A DNA stretch of 64,000 bases from Schlegelella_A sp963778525 (GTDB lineage: Bacteria > Pseudomonadota > Gammaproteobacteria > Burkholderiales > Burkholderiaceae_C): assembly GCA_963778525.1 (NCBI GenBank), contig CAVZUJ010000001.1:1054001-1118000 (forward strand). Direction: 5' to 3'. The translations under genes and the position numbers were made by a program. Below are positions 38,083 to 48,275 of the stretch, piece by piece. The notes beneath the pieces are model-generated. The model was given only the letters and a program-made list of their open reading frames with translations, was not told the DNA's origin and did no database searches. The stretch's first letter is position 1. Each line of letters opens with the position of its first letter.

Positions 38083-38507
38083 GCGACGACGAAGCGACGA
38101 CAGCACAGGAATTCCGTGCCCGCCACGCGATCGGCGCGCCAGTGCGCGGCGTGGCCCTGGTGGCCAGCGACGGCTTCAGCGCCCGCTACGACCTCGACCG
38201 CATCGCCGGCATCTTCTCGCGGCCCGCGCACAAGCTCGCCGGCCAGTCGTACGTCGGCCGCATCCTCGTCCTCGATACCGCCAAGGGCGGCGTGGCAAGC
38301 GCCTGGATGCTGCACGAGATGGCCTCGCGCGGCGTCATGCCACTGGCGATCGTGTTCAACACCGTGAACCCGATCCTGGCCCAGGGCGCGGCCTTCGGCA
38401 ACCTGACCATGCTCGCCGGCTTCGACGTCGACATCACGGCCGAGGTGCCGCACGGCGCGACGGTGGAGATCGATCCTGCGATGCGCTTGCTGCGCGTGAT
38501 CGACTAG
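38079..38507 (+). CDS. Aconitase X swivel domain protein (AcnX small subunit)
   Basis: A 142-residue swivel-domain protein (DUF126 family) that forms the mobile half of bacterial AcnX enzymes. Features: an N-terminal strand after FRARHAIG, ARYDLDRIAGIFSRPAHKLAGQSYVGRILV, GGVASAWMLHEMASRG, and VNPILAQGAAFGNLTMLAGFDVDITAEV. The start ATG overlaps the large-subunit stop. The residues before the domain (SDDEATTAQE) are acidic and not conserved. Its presence makes the pair a type II two-subunit AcnX. Confidence 0.88.
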   Translation: MSDDEATTAQEFRARHAIGAPVRGVALVASDGFSARYDLDRIAGIFSRPAHKLAGQSYVGRILVLDTAKGGVASAWMLHEMASRGVMPLAIVFNTVNPILAQGAAFGNLTMLAGFDVDITAEVPHGATVEIDPAMRLLRVID

Positions 38508-38547
38508 CGCGTCGTCTGCACCTCGTCGTGCGGCGCCTGGATTCGCG

Positions 38548-39159
38548 TCAGAGACCCTTTCCCGCCAGCCAGTCCCGACCGCGCGCGTACAGCCGCTCCA
38601 CCTCGGCGCCCGTCAGCTGCGGCATGTCGCGCTTGACCGTGTAGCCGATCTGCGTCTGGATGTAGGCCAGGTGCCGATAGCCGGCCGGAAATTGCGCCAG
38701 CAAGGCCTGGTCGAGCTCGAGGCGGGCGGCAGGATCGACGGCGTCGATCCGGTCCTTCTCGTAGATCGGCTGGCGCAGGACCATGCCCCATCGACCGGCG
38801 CGCTTCTCGAGGAAATCGTAGAAGCGGCCGGTGCAGACGATGTCGCAGAGCGCCTTGCCGTGCAGACCCGTGACCTCGCCGCGCTGCGAGATCGTCATCT
38901 TCGTCTGCACGATGGCGCGCTCGCCGCGCAGCTCGATCGAGCTGCCGCCCAGGAAGTGCAGGATGCTGACGCCGCGCGCCCAGCCTTCCTGGGTGACCCG
39001 GATGAAGTCGTCGGCCGGGCCCTGGAACCAGGTGGCCATCATCACGCCGTCGTCGTGCCAGACGGTGCGAAAGCGATCCCAGTCGCCGGCATCGCGCCAG
39101 ACCGCCCAGTTCTCGATGAGCTCGCGCAGGGCGAGCCGGTCCAGGGTTTCGCTGTTCAT
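38548..39159 (-). CDS. NTF2-like (SnoaL-type) protein
   Basis: A 203-residue protein with the NTF2/SnoaL cone fold: LALRELIENWAVWRDAGDWDRFRTVWHDDGVMMATWF, LGGSSIELRGERAIVQTKMTI and a GRFYDFLEKRAGRWGMVLRQPIYEKD core. An extra 50-residue C-terminal helical part follows (AQFPAGYRHLAYIQTQ). Members include ketosteroid isomerases, polyketide cyclases and dehydrases; no function can be assigned. It lies tail-to-tail with AcnX and divergent from the ABC exporter gene. Start ATG at 39159. Confidence 0.8.
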   Translation of the reverse strand: MNSETLDRLALRELIENWAVWRDAGDWDRFRTVWHDDGVMMATWFQGPADDFIRVTQEGWARGVSILHFLGGSSIELRGERAIVQTKMTISQRGEVTGLHGKALCDIVCTGRFYDFLEKRAGRWGMVLRQPIYEKDRIDAVDPAARLELDQALLAQFPAGYRHLAYIQTQIGYTVKRDMPQLTGAEVERLYARGRDWLAGKGL

Positions 39160-39217
39160 CTCTCAGGTCTCCTTCGAAGCGGATACGCAAAAAAAAGTCC
39201 CGGGCTATCCTCTCTTC

Positions 39218-40909
<1,692 letters not shown>

Positions 40910-40946
40910 CCTGTCGTCGCCGCCATGACGACCATGAGATAGCGCG

Positions 40947-41735
40947 ATGGCAACACCGTTCTTTCGCGAGCAGGGCAGCGGGCCGACGGTCGTCTGCCTG
41001 CATTCGAACGCGAGCACGTCGTCGCAGTGGCGCGCCCTCTCTGACCTGCTCGCCGACCGCTTTCGCGTCGTCGCCTTCGACGGCTACGGTGCCGGCAAAA
41101 GCCCGCCCTGGCCGGCCTTTGCGGTGCGTCTGAGTGACGAGGCCGAGCTCGTCGCCGGCGTTCTCGGGCAGAGCAGCGAACCCTTCCATCTGGTCGGCCA
41201 TTCCTATGGCGCGGCGGTGGCGATGAAGCTGGCCCTGCTCGACCCGAAGCGGGTGCGTTCGATCGTGATCTACGAGCCGACGCTGTTCCACCTCGTGGCC
41301 GGCAACGACCCGCTCCGCTCGCCGGCCGAAGGCATCGTGCGCGCCGCGTCGGACGCTGCCCGGCTCGTCGCCGCCGGCGACGATCGAGGGGCCGCGGAGC
41401 GCTTCATCGACTTCTGGATGGGCCCGGGCGCCTGGGCCGCGATGCCTGCTGCGCGCCAGGCCGCGGTGGCCTTGTCGACACGCAACGTGGGAGCCTGGAG
41501 CGAGGCCCTGCTCGCCGAGACGGCGCCGCGCGCCGCGTTCGCGGCGCTCGACGTGCCGGTCCTGTGCATGTGGGGCGAGCGCTCGCCCGAATCATCGCGA
41601 TCGGTCATGAGCGTGCTGCAGCAGATCCTGCCGAACGCGACGCTCGCGCCGCAGCCCGGCCTCGGTCACATGGGGCCCATCACCCACCCCGACATCGTCA
41701 ACCCGCAGATCGCCGCATTCCTGCAGGCGCACTGA
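40947..41735 (+). CDS. Alpha/beta hydrolase
   Basis: A 262-residue soluble hydrolase. The oxyanion loop is VVCLHSNASTSSQWRAL, the nucleophile Ser is in VGHSYGAA, the acid is probably in CMWGERSPE or nearby, and the catalytic His is in GLGHMGPITHP. No signal peptide. Esterase, lyase or hydrolase activity cannot be separated. It starts 37 bases after the ABC permease gene, on the same strand, and may be in its transcript. Confidence 0.85.
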   Translation: MATPFFREQGSGPTVVCLHSNASTSSQWRALSDLLADRFRVVAFDGYGAGKSPPWPAFAVRLSDEAELVAGVLGQSSEPFHLVGHSYGAAVAMKLALLDPKRVRSIVIYEPTLFHLVAGNDPLRSPAEGIVRAASDAARLVAAGDDRGAAERFIDFWMGPGAWAAMPAARQAAVALSTRNVGAWSEALLAETAPRAAFAALDVPVLCMWGERSPESSRSVMSVLQQILPNATLAPQPGLGHMGPITHPDIVNPQIAAFLQAH

Positions 41736-41754
41736 GGCCGCGCCAGGAGCCGCC

Positions 41755-42417
41755 TCAGACGTAGCGCTTCAGGAAGGCCAGCGTGCGCTCGCGCGCCAGC
41801 GCCGCGCTCGCCATGTCGAAGGAGCCGCGCTGGTCGCAATTGAAGCCGTGCCCGGCGTGGTACATGTGCACATCGACATCGGGATGGGCCTTCTTCAGGT
41901 TCTCGGCAACGCTGACCGGAATGCCGTGGTCCTGGTCGCCGAAGTGCGCCTGCACCGGGCAAAGCGGCTGCATCGTCAGCAACTCGGCGATGCCGCCGCC
42001 GTAGTACGAGACGGCAGCGGCCAGCCCGGGTTGCTTGCAGGCGGCGAGCCACGCCAGCGTGCCACCCCAGCAATAGCCGATCACCGCGACCTTGCCGGCC
42101 GATTTCACCGCATCGACCGCGGCGGCGATGTCGAGCAGCGCCGCCTCGTTCGTGACGCCGCCGCGGATGACGCGGCCCCGCTCGATGTCGGGTGGCGTGT
42201 AGCCGATCTCGACGCCGCGCTCGACCCGGTCGAACAACGCCGGGGCGATCGCCAGCCAGCCTTCGGCCGCGAAGCCGTCGGCGACCGAGCGGATGTGGCT
42301 GTTGACGCCGAATATTTCCTGCAGCACGACGACGGCGCCGCGCGCCTTGCCTGCGGGTACGGCCTGGTACGCGGCCAGGGTGTGCCCGTCGGTCGCCTTG
42401 AGAGTGAGGGTGTTCAT
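41755..42417 (-). CDS. Dienelactone hydrolase family protein
   Basis: A 220-residue member of the dienelactone hydrolase family. The nucleophile is Cys in VIGYCWGGTLAW, with the catalytic Asp in FGDQDHGIP and His in YHAGHGFNCDQ. The triad is therefore complete. Dienelactone hydrolase opens the lactone ring in chlorocatechol degradation, but many family members act on other esters; no chlorocatechol genes are nearby. Convergent with the previous hydrolase. Confidence 0.88.
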   Translation of the reverse strand: MNTLTLKATDGHTLAAYQAVPAGKARGAVVVLQEIFGVNSHIRSVADGFAAEGWLAIAPALFDRVERGVEIGYTPPDIERGRVIRGGVTNEAALLDIAAAVDAVKSAGKVAVIGYCWGGTLAWLAACKQPGLAAAVSYYGGGIAELLTMQPLCPVQAHFGDQDHGIPVSVAENLKKAHPDVDVHMYHAGHGFNCDQRGSFDMASAALARERTLAFLKRYV

Positions 42418-42545
42418 CGACTTCGTTTCCTTTGCGTGATGGCGGGTTTGCGGCGACGAGCGTGCCGCGTGGATCGCAGGGCCGGCAAATCTTCTTCACA
42501 TGGCCTGCCAATAATCGGGGCAATGACGACTTTGCGGCTTCCCGC

Positions 42546-43610
42546 ATGATTCTGCGCTGCCTTCTCATTTCCCTGCTGGCGTGCGCGTCGCTGGCCTGGT
42601 CGGCCGAAGAGATCGCGCCGAACCGCAAGCCCGTGAAGGCCGTGGGCGATCAGCGGATCGAGGTCCGCAGCGCCGCCGGCGCTGGCACGCTGCACTTCTA
42701 TGCCTCGCGGCCGCTCGGCGACGGCGCCGTGCAGGCCGATGTCGACCGGGTCGTGCTGGTCTTTCACGGCCGGCTTCGCGATGCCGACGTCTACTGGCGC
42801 TCGGCGCTGAAGGCGGCGCAAGCCGCGCCGCAAGCATCGAAGACACACGCTCCTGATCGTGCCGCAGTTCCTTGCCGAGCGCGATGTCGCGGCGCACGGC
42901 CTGCCGCCCGACACGCTGCACTGGAGCCTCGAGGGTTGGGAAGGCGGCGATGCGGCCAAGGGCCCGGCGCCGATCAGCTCGTTCGAGGCCGTCGACGCCC
43001 TGCTCGCCCTGCTTGCCGATCGCCAGCGCTTCCCGAACCTGACCCACGTCGTCCTGGCCGGCCATTCCGGCGGTGGCCAGGTGGTGCAACGCTACGCCGT
43101 CGTCGGGCAAGGCGAGGCGGCACTGGCGGCCCGTGGCATCGCGGTCCGCTACGTCGTGGCCAATCCGTCGTCGTATCTGTATTTCAGCGCCGGACCGACC
43201 GCAGGCCGATGGCAGCTTCGCGCCGCCGGCCTCTGCCGCCTGCCCGCGCTACAACGAGTGGAAGTACGGCTGGACCGGCGCACCGCCGTACGCGCAACGC
43301 CTGTCCGGCGCCGACTACGAAAGCCGCTACGTCAAGCGCGACGTGGTCTACCTGCTGGGCACGAACGACACCGACCCGCAATTTCCATCGCTCGACAAAT
43401 CGTGCTCTGGCGAAGCCAAGGGCGCGTACCGGCTCGTTCGCGGCCACAACTACCTGAGCTACCTGCGGCTGCGCCATCCGGACCTGACGCCAGGTTTCGC
43501 ACGACGTCCCGGGCATCGGCCACGACGGCGACCGCATGCTGGGCTCGGCCTGCGGCATCGCCGCGCTGTTCGACGATCCGCAAGGCCGCGCCGCCTGCAT
43601 CGCCCGCTAG
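42546..43610 (+). CDS. Secreted alpha/beta hydrolase-like protein, three frameshifts
   Basis: A predicted exported protein of about 354 residues. It has an N-terminal signal (ILRCLLISLLACASLAWSAEE) and a mid-protein Ser nucleophile motif VVLAGHSGGGQVVQRYA. The C-terminal His could be in HDVPGIGHDGDRM. Single inserted bases near 42830, 43210 and 43495 split it into four segments in three frames; together they read as one protein. Related proteins are annotated as alpha/beta hydrolases of unknown substrate. It ends just before the convergent pilin gene. Confidence 0.75.
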
Positions 43611-43619
43611 CGGCGCTGT

Positions 43620-44154
43620 CTACCTGCAGCGCTCGATCGTGTACTCCAATCGGGCGGAAACGAATCCGAGCCATTGGCCAGGCTCGGCGGCCTGCTGGCC
43701 GAGCACCGTGCCGTAGAGCTGATGGGTCTGTGCCACGACCCTGTTGTTGTCGTTCAGCTCCATCCGGTCGCTGATCGTGCTCGAGCCCCCGCTCCCATCG
43801 CCCCAGAAGCGCCTGCGGCCGGCATCGACGAAGAGGTCGTACCTCAAGGAGGCGAACTCGGTATTGCGCATGACACGGCCCGTATCGTTGGGCAGTCCCT
43901 GCAGATCGTAGGACACGGTGACCCGAAACCCCTGTCCGCTCGCCTTGGTGCAGGTGACGGTGACGGTATTCTCGACATAGATCGGCGACGCGGGCGTCGT
44001 CATCGCGTGGCGGCCGAAGTTGTAGGTCGGGGTCGACACCTGGCAATCGGCCGGCCGCCCGGGGCACGGCCGACGGAGGGCCGGGCCGGGGCACCTGGGC
44101 CCAGGTCGCGAGAGGGAGCAGCGCGCAGCAGACCGCCGACTGCAAGCGTTTCAT
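43620..44154 (-). CDS. Spore-coat-U-type pilin (candidate tip subunit), one frameshift
   Basis: An exported SCPU-domain protein of about 177 residues. A signal peptide (KRLQSAVCCALLPLATWAQ) precedes a domain with CQVSTPTYNFGRH, the paired cysteines, NTEFASLRYDLFVDAGRRRFWGDGSGG and a final FVSARLEYTIERCR. The start ATG overlaps the usher stop (ATGA), which supports this start. One extra base near 44060 lies between the leader and the domain. As the last gene of the cluster, after the usher, it is a candidate tip adhesin like CsuE, but it is shorter than CsuE. Confidence 0.78.
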
Positions 44155-46454
44155 CGGCACGTGAATTCTCCCAGTGTCGTCCCCGACTCGAACCCGGCGG
44201 GCAGCTCGACGGAGGCGCGGCACTCGCGCTCGCCGATGCGCACGCGCAAGGCGTTGGGCTTGGTCCGATCGAGACCGCTGACGTAGACACGCCCATGCCG
44301 CGCGACCGGGAATCCTTCCTCGGCGTCGCCAACGTGCACCGAAGCGCCGGCCGGCACCGGCGCGCCGCTCGCCTCGATCAGCGTGAGCGTGGCCGAGAGC
44401 CTGCGCGTGACACCCATGTCGACGAGCGCGCCCATCCGGTTGGCGACCTTGATCGACTCGATGTTGTCGCCGAAGGATCCATCGAGCGGAATGTCCTCCG
44501 GTTCGAATCCGATCGTGCTCGGCAGAAAACCCGTCAGGCGCGGGATGACGGCAATGCCGCTGGCGTCGGTCTTGCCGACGGGCTGCCCGTTGCTGTAGAC
44601 CCGGACGTCCGGGAAGTCGGCGACTTTCACGATGGCAAAGCTCTGGTCGAGGTAGCGCGAGATCCGGACTTCGCCGCCTGCCGCCGCGATACCGCCGCGC
44701 ACGTAGCCGCGAACGGCACGGGTACCGAAGGCATCGGCGGCCTCGATGCCGAATTGCGCCACGCCGGTTTGCAGGAACGCCCCGAGTTCCTTGCGGGGCG
44801 AGTCCGACTGCTGGCCGGCCAGTATGCGATAGCCGAAGCTGTCGGTTTCCAGGAGATTGCGGCTCACGTCGAGCAGCACGTCGGTCTTCGGGTCGTTGTT
44901 GCGCCGCTCGACCGAGGCGGTGGCGAAGTCGCGCTCGCCGAGCGGCATGGACAGCGTCAGCGTGAAAGCGGCGTTCGTCGGCTGCGTGCTGCCCCAGAAC
45001 CGGGACAGCGCCGCGGTCAGCGTGGCCGACCACGGCAGCGACAGGGTCCAGCCCACCGTCGCGGTGTTGAAGTCGCCCGTCGTGTCGACGGTATGCAGCC
45101 CCAGAACATTCAGCCAGTTGCGCTGGCCGACCCGCGCCGACGCCGAGAACTGGCGGATGGCGAGAGTGCGAACCTGACCGGGCTCGAAGGCGATGTCGAC
45201 GTAGTCGCGGCTGCGCTGCTCCGCCGCGGCAGCGATGCTCCAGCTCGACTCGGTGCGCTGGAGAAAGACCTTGCCCAGCTTGCCGTAGCCGAGACCGCCG
45301 CTCGCGGACGCGCCCGCGCCGACCAGGCCGAGCACCGGCACCGTGGCCTGCACCACGCCACCCACGTTGGCCCGGTCGGCCATGCCTTCGGCATGCCCTT
45401 CGATCGTCAGCTGGTCGGTGACGCCGTAGCGATGGGTGGCGACTGCGGCCCAGTCGCTGTAGGCGTTGCTCCTGACCGCGTAGTCCTCGCGCAGAAAGCC
45501 GGCTTCGTAGGAGAAATCGGAGAGCCCCTTGCGGAGCATCGAGTCGTAGCGCACGAAGGGCACCACCGCGGTCGTTTCCTGGCCGAACACGTCGCGCACC
45601 ACCACCATCACGTTGCCGGCGCCGACCGGAACCGGCAGGTTCGACACCGAGAACGCTCCCGGGCTGACCTGCGTCGAATAGGCCTTCGCGTTCTCGATGT
45701 AGACGTCGACCGTCGATGGCACCGCGGCAGTGCCGGTGACGTTGGCCGTCGGATAGGTGATCAGCAGCGGCGCATTCGCGAAGTTGCGCTGGTATTGCAG
45801 GCCGGCAATGCGCACCGCCGGGCCCAGGCTCGCGGGGCGGGTGATCGTGTCGCCCAGCACGAGGCTGGTGATCTTGTCCGGATCGTCGCGACGCAAGGTG
45901 GTGTCGAGGCGGATCGTGCCGCGATCGTTGTTGCCGCTGAAAAAACTCGAGGTGAAGAGACCGAGCCGCGAAAACGCGCCGATTTCCCAGTCGGCAGCGA
46001 TCGAGCCGGGCCCCGCCCCCTGCGTGCGGTCGAAGCGCAGGTCGTAGTTGAGAAAGCCCCCGGGCGTGTAAGTCACCGGGACGTGGTCTTCCGCCACGAA
46101 CGACGTACGGGAGCCGACATGGAGCTCCGGCGGAAAGTCGAGCGCCAGCGTCAGCTGGGACGAATTCAGCTCGTACTTGAGTCCGAGGCCCTCGACGCAG
46201 AGCCAGCGCGCACCGGAGAAGTCCAGCAGGGTCAGCTTATCGGTCGCGACGCCCCACTGCACCAGATCAGGCTCGTCGATGTAGAGCGGGCCACCCGGGG
46301 CCACGAAGCGCACGCGGCCGACTTCGCGCTCCTGGCCGTTGACGATGGGCTGAACCAGCAACACCGGTGCGGCGGCTGCGTGCTCGACACCGGCCTGACA
46401 CTGCGCGGTCTGGGCGCGCGCGGCAGGCAACGGGGCGGTGACGACTGCCGCCAC
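44151..46454 (-). CDS. Fimbrial outer-membrane usher
   Basis: A 767-residue usher of the FimD/PapC/CsuD group. Ushers form the outer-membrane pore that assembles pili from chaperone-pilin complexes. The N-terminal domain is visible (VRFVAPGGPLYIDEPDLVQWGV), then a 24-strand barrel, a plug region around VIENAKAYSTQVSPGAFSVSNLPVP, and C-terminal domains with DASGIAVIPRLTGFLPSTIGF. The GTG at 46454 leaves a short leader; an upstream in-frame non-ATG start in the chaperone overlap may give a full signal peptide. It is shorter than classical ushers (about 830 residues). Confidence 0.88.
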   Translation of the reverse strand: MAAVVTAPLPAARAQTAQCQAGVEHAAAAPVLLVQPIVNGQEREVGRVRFVAPGGPLYIDEPDLVQWGVATDKLTLLDFSGARWLCVEGLGLKYELNSSQLTLALDFPPELHVGSRTSFVAEDHVPVTYTPGGFLNYDLRFDRTQGAGPGSIAADWEIGAFSRLGLFTSSFFSGNNDRGTIRLDTTLRRDDPDKITSLVLGDTITRPASLGPAVRIAGLQYQRNFANAPLLITYPTANVTGTAAVPSTVDVYIENAKAYSTQVSPGAFSVSNLPVPVGAGNVMVVVRDVFGQETTAVVPFVRYDSMLRKGLSDFSYEAGFLREDYAVRSNAYSDWAAVATHRYGVTDQLTIEGHAEGMADRANVGGVVQATVPVLGLVGAGASASGGLGYGKLGKVFLQRTESSWSIAAAAEQRSRDYVDIAFEPGQVRTLAIRQFSASARVGQRNWLNVLGLHTVDTTGDFNTATVGWTLSLPWSATLTAALSRFWGSTQPTNAAFTLTLSMPLGERDFATASVERRNNDPKTDVLLDVSRNLLETDSFGYRILAGQQSDSPRKELGAFLQTGVAQFGIEAADAFGTRAVRGYVRGGIAAAGGEVRISRYLDQSFAIVKVADFPDVRVYSNGQPVGKTDASGIAVIPRLTGFLPSTIGFEPEDIPLDGSFGDNIESIKVANRMGALVDMGVTRRLSATLTLIEASGAPVPAGASVHVGDAEEGFPVARHGRVYVSGLDRTKPNALRVRIGERECRASVELPAGFESGTTLGEFTCR

Positions 46455-46480
46455 CAGGGCTATGTGGAACGCACGCAGCT

Positions 46481-47173
46481 TCAGCGCTTGACATCGGCCG
46501 TGAAACTGCCACGGTCGGTAGTGACCTTCAACTTGAGCGGGCCGTCAGCCCGCAAGGTCAGCGGGTAGTCTCGCGTCAGCGTGTTGCCGACCAGCACGTA
46601 GGCCGCCGAAGGGACCTTGAGCAGTTCCCCGGCTTTATCCGACATCACCACCCACTCCCGCAGCTTCAGGTTCGCCTTGCCGGTGTTGTGAAGCTCGATC
46701 TGCAGCGTGTCCTTCACCAGCGCCGCCGACAACACAGCCTCGCCCTTGGAGATGGGCCCGGACGCCGGCGCGACGAAAACGGGGATCACCATCGAGACGA
46801 CCGTCTTCAGCGAGTTGGGATGGACTTCGTGCGCCGCAGGAACCTCGTCGATGAAGATGCGATACGCATGCTCGCCGGCGTCGAGCGGCCGATGCAGCTG
46901 GACGCGCACGACCTGCGAGGCACCCTTCTCGAGGCGGAACGTCGATGGCGCGAGCAGCAGGTCGTCGGTCTGCGCGTAACTGTCGTCCCGGTTCTGCTGT
47001 TTCCAGCTCATGACCCGCACCTCGAAGGTCTTGGCCTCCTCGGTGTTGGTGATAGTCAGCGATGAGGTTCGGTTCGTGCCCAGGTCGACGCGCAACGGCA
47101 CGATCGCAAAGCCGCCCGCCTGCGCGGCAGCACAAAGAGTCAGAGAAGCCCACAGGAATGCGGTTCGCAACAC
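46481..47173 (-). CDS. Periplasmic fimbrial chaperone (PapD-like)
   Basis: A 230-residue Ig-fold chaperone. The signal peptide is LRTAFLWASLTLCAAAQA. The G1-strand pattern SLTITNTEEAKTFEVRVMSWKQ and the family segment GASQVVRVQLHRPLDAGEHAYRIFIDEVP are present, with the basic residue pair that anchors the pilin C-terminus. It holds pilins in the periplasm and delivers them to the usher. Its GC content and codon use do not stand out from neighbours. It follows the pilin gene by 10 bases. Confidence 0.9.
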   Translation of the reverse strand: MLRTAFLWASLTLCAAAQAGGFAIVPLRVDLGTNRTSSLTITNTEEAKTFEVRVMSWKQQNRDDSYAQTDDLLLAPSTFRLEKGASQVVRVQLHRPLDAGEHAYRIFIDEVPAAHEVHPNSLKTVVSMVIPVFVAPASGPISKGEAVLSAALVKDTLQIELHNTGKANLKLREWVVMSDKAGELLKVPSAAYVLVGNTLTRDYPLTLRADGPLKLKVTTDRGSFTADVKR

Positions 47174-47183
47174 GCCGTTCTCC

Positions 47184-47675
47184 TCAGTAGTAGATGCGCA
47201 CGGTGATGAGGTCCTGGTAGTCGCCTGCCGGGCTGACCTGCGCGGCAGGCACCGAGCCGAAGACCGTGTGATCCTGCGACAGGCCGGTCCCGGTACCGAC
47301 CACGGTGTCGGTGCCGGTCGTGTTGCCCCAGATCTTGCTGCGTTGCGCGTCGGAATAGAGCTGGTAGTTGAGGATCTGCGTGCCGGACAACATGCGCCGC
47401 TGATTGACGGTGGCCCCGGGCGACGTGCCCTCGTTGAGGCCGATGTTGTAGGTCGAGTTCGGCGTGCAGGTTGTGTGCAGCACCGTCGTGCCCTGCAGTG
47501 GGCTTCCGCTAGACGAGGTGTAGGTGCCGAAGGCGAGATCGCTTGCCGTCACGTAGCAGACGGCCTGCACCTTCGCCGTGACCTTGAAGGTGGTGACGGC
47601 CGTTTGCGTCTGGGCATGGAGCCCGGCCCAGGGCAAGGTCGTGAGTAGCAGAAGAACCGCGAGGCGCTGCTTCAT
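47184..47675 (-). CDS. Spore-coat-U-type pilin (major subunit candidate)
   Basis: A 163-residue secreted SCPU pilin, first gene of the pilus operon. The signal peptide is QRLAVLLLLTTLPWAGLHAQ. The domain contains QAVCYVTASDLAFGTYTSSSG, HTTCTPNSTYNIGLNEG with the second Cys, and the C-terminal strand LITVRIYY. It resembles CsuA/B pilins, which polymerise through donor-strand exchange. The poly-T upstream of the start (on the plus strand) reflects an A-rich ribosome site. Divergent from the next SCPU gene. Confidence 0.88.
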   Translation of the reverse strand: MKQRLAVLLLLTTLPWAGLHAQTQTAVTTFKVTAKVQAVCYVTASDLAFGTYTSSSGSPLQGTTVLHTTCTPNSTYNIGLNEGTSPGATVNQRRMLSGTQILNYQLYSDAQRSKIWGNTTGTDTVVGTGTGLSQDHTVFGSVPAAQVSPAGDYQDLITVRIYY

Positions 47676-47717
47676 TTTTTTCCTCCCTCCCTCTGACCGA
47701 GGGGCGCGCACTAGTAT

Positions 47718-48245
47718 ATGAACATGGCGATGCGCGCACCACTGCGAATTGCGCTGCGAACGTCGGGCGCATTCCTCGCCCTGGCGGCCTTGCCAACGGC
47801 GCCCTCGGGACAGACGTTCACTGCGACCTCGGGCATGCCGGTCAGGATCGAGATCATCGAATCCTGCACCGTCAGCGCGTCGGACCTGAACTTCGGCGCC
47901 TACAACTCGTCTTCAGGGACAGCGGCGACGGGACAAAGCACCATCGAGTTGTCTTGCGCCCCCAGGCTCGTCGTAGAAGTAAGTCTCGACGCCGGCACGG
48001 CGCTCGGCTCGAACACGTCGACTCGCAAGATGGTTTCGGACTCGAGCGTGGACCGCCTGGGTTACGGGCTCTATCAGGATGCCGGGCGAACCCTCCGCTG
48101 GGGCGACAGGCCGGGCGTCGATACGCGCCAGGTGCTGACGACGGGCGCGCCCCAGCAGATACCGATCTACGGTGAAATCCCCGCCGGGCAGCGGGTCCGG
48201 GATGGCACCTACAGCGATGTGATCACGCTGACGGTGCAGTTCTGA
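47718..48245 (+). CDS. Spore-coat-U-type pilin, divergent gene
   Basis: A 173-175-residue SCPU protein, divergent from the pilus operon with only 42 bases between the two starts. The signal is LRTSGAFLALAALPTAPSGQ. The domain has ESCTVSASDLNFGAYNSSSG, ELSCAPRLVVEVSLDAGT and the C-terminal VITLTVQF. Two in-frame ATG codons (47718, 47724) are possible starts. It shares the YNSSSG pattern with the first pilin, so they are paralogues. It may be a minor subunit or an alternate pilin. Confidence 0.85.
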   Translation: MNMAMRAPLRIALRTSGAFLALAALPTAPSGQTFTATSGMPVRIEIIESCTVSASDLNFGAYNSSSGTAATGQSTIELSCAPRLVVEVSLDAGTALGSNTSTRKMVSDSSVDRLGYGLYQDAGRTLRWGDRPGVDTRQVLTTGAPQQIPIYGEIPAGQRVRDGTYSDVITLTVQF

Positions 48246-48275
48246 TCGCTTCCTGCCGCCCGCGAAATTGGTGGA

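Noticed and set aside
36847..38507. Naming the AcnX pair as hydroxyproline dehydratase
   Set aside because: No proline-pathway gene is adjacent and the AcnX family has several substrates, so a specific gene name would be a guess.
43674..46568. 964-codon frame on the plus strand over the usher
   Set aside because: It is antisense to the usher and pilin genes and has no recognisable domain.
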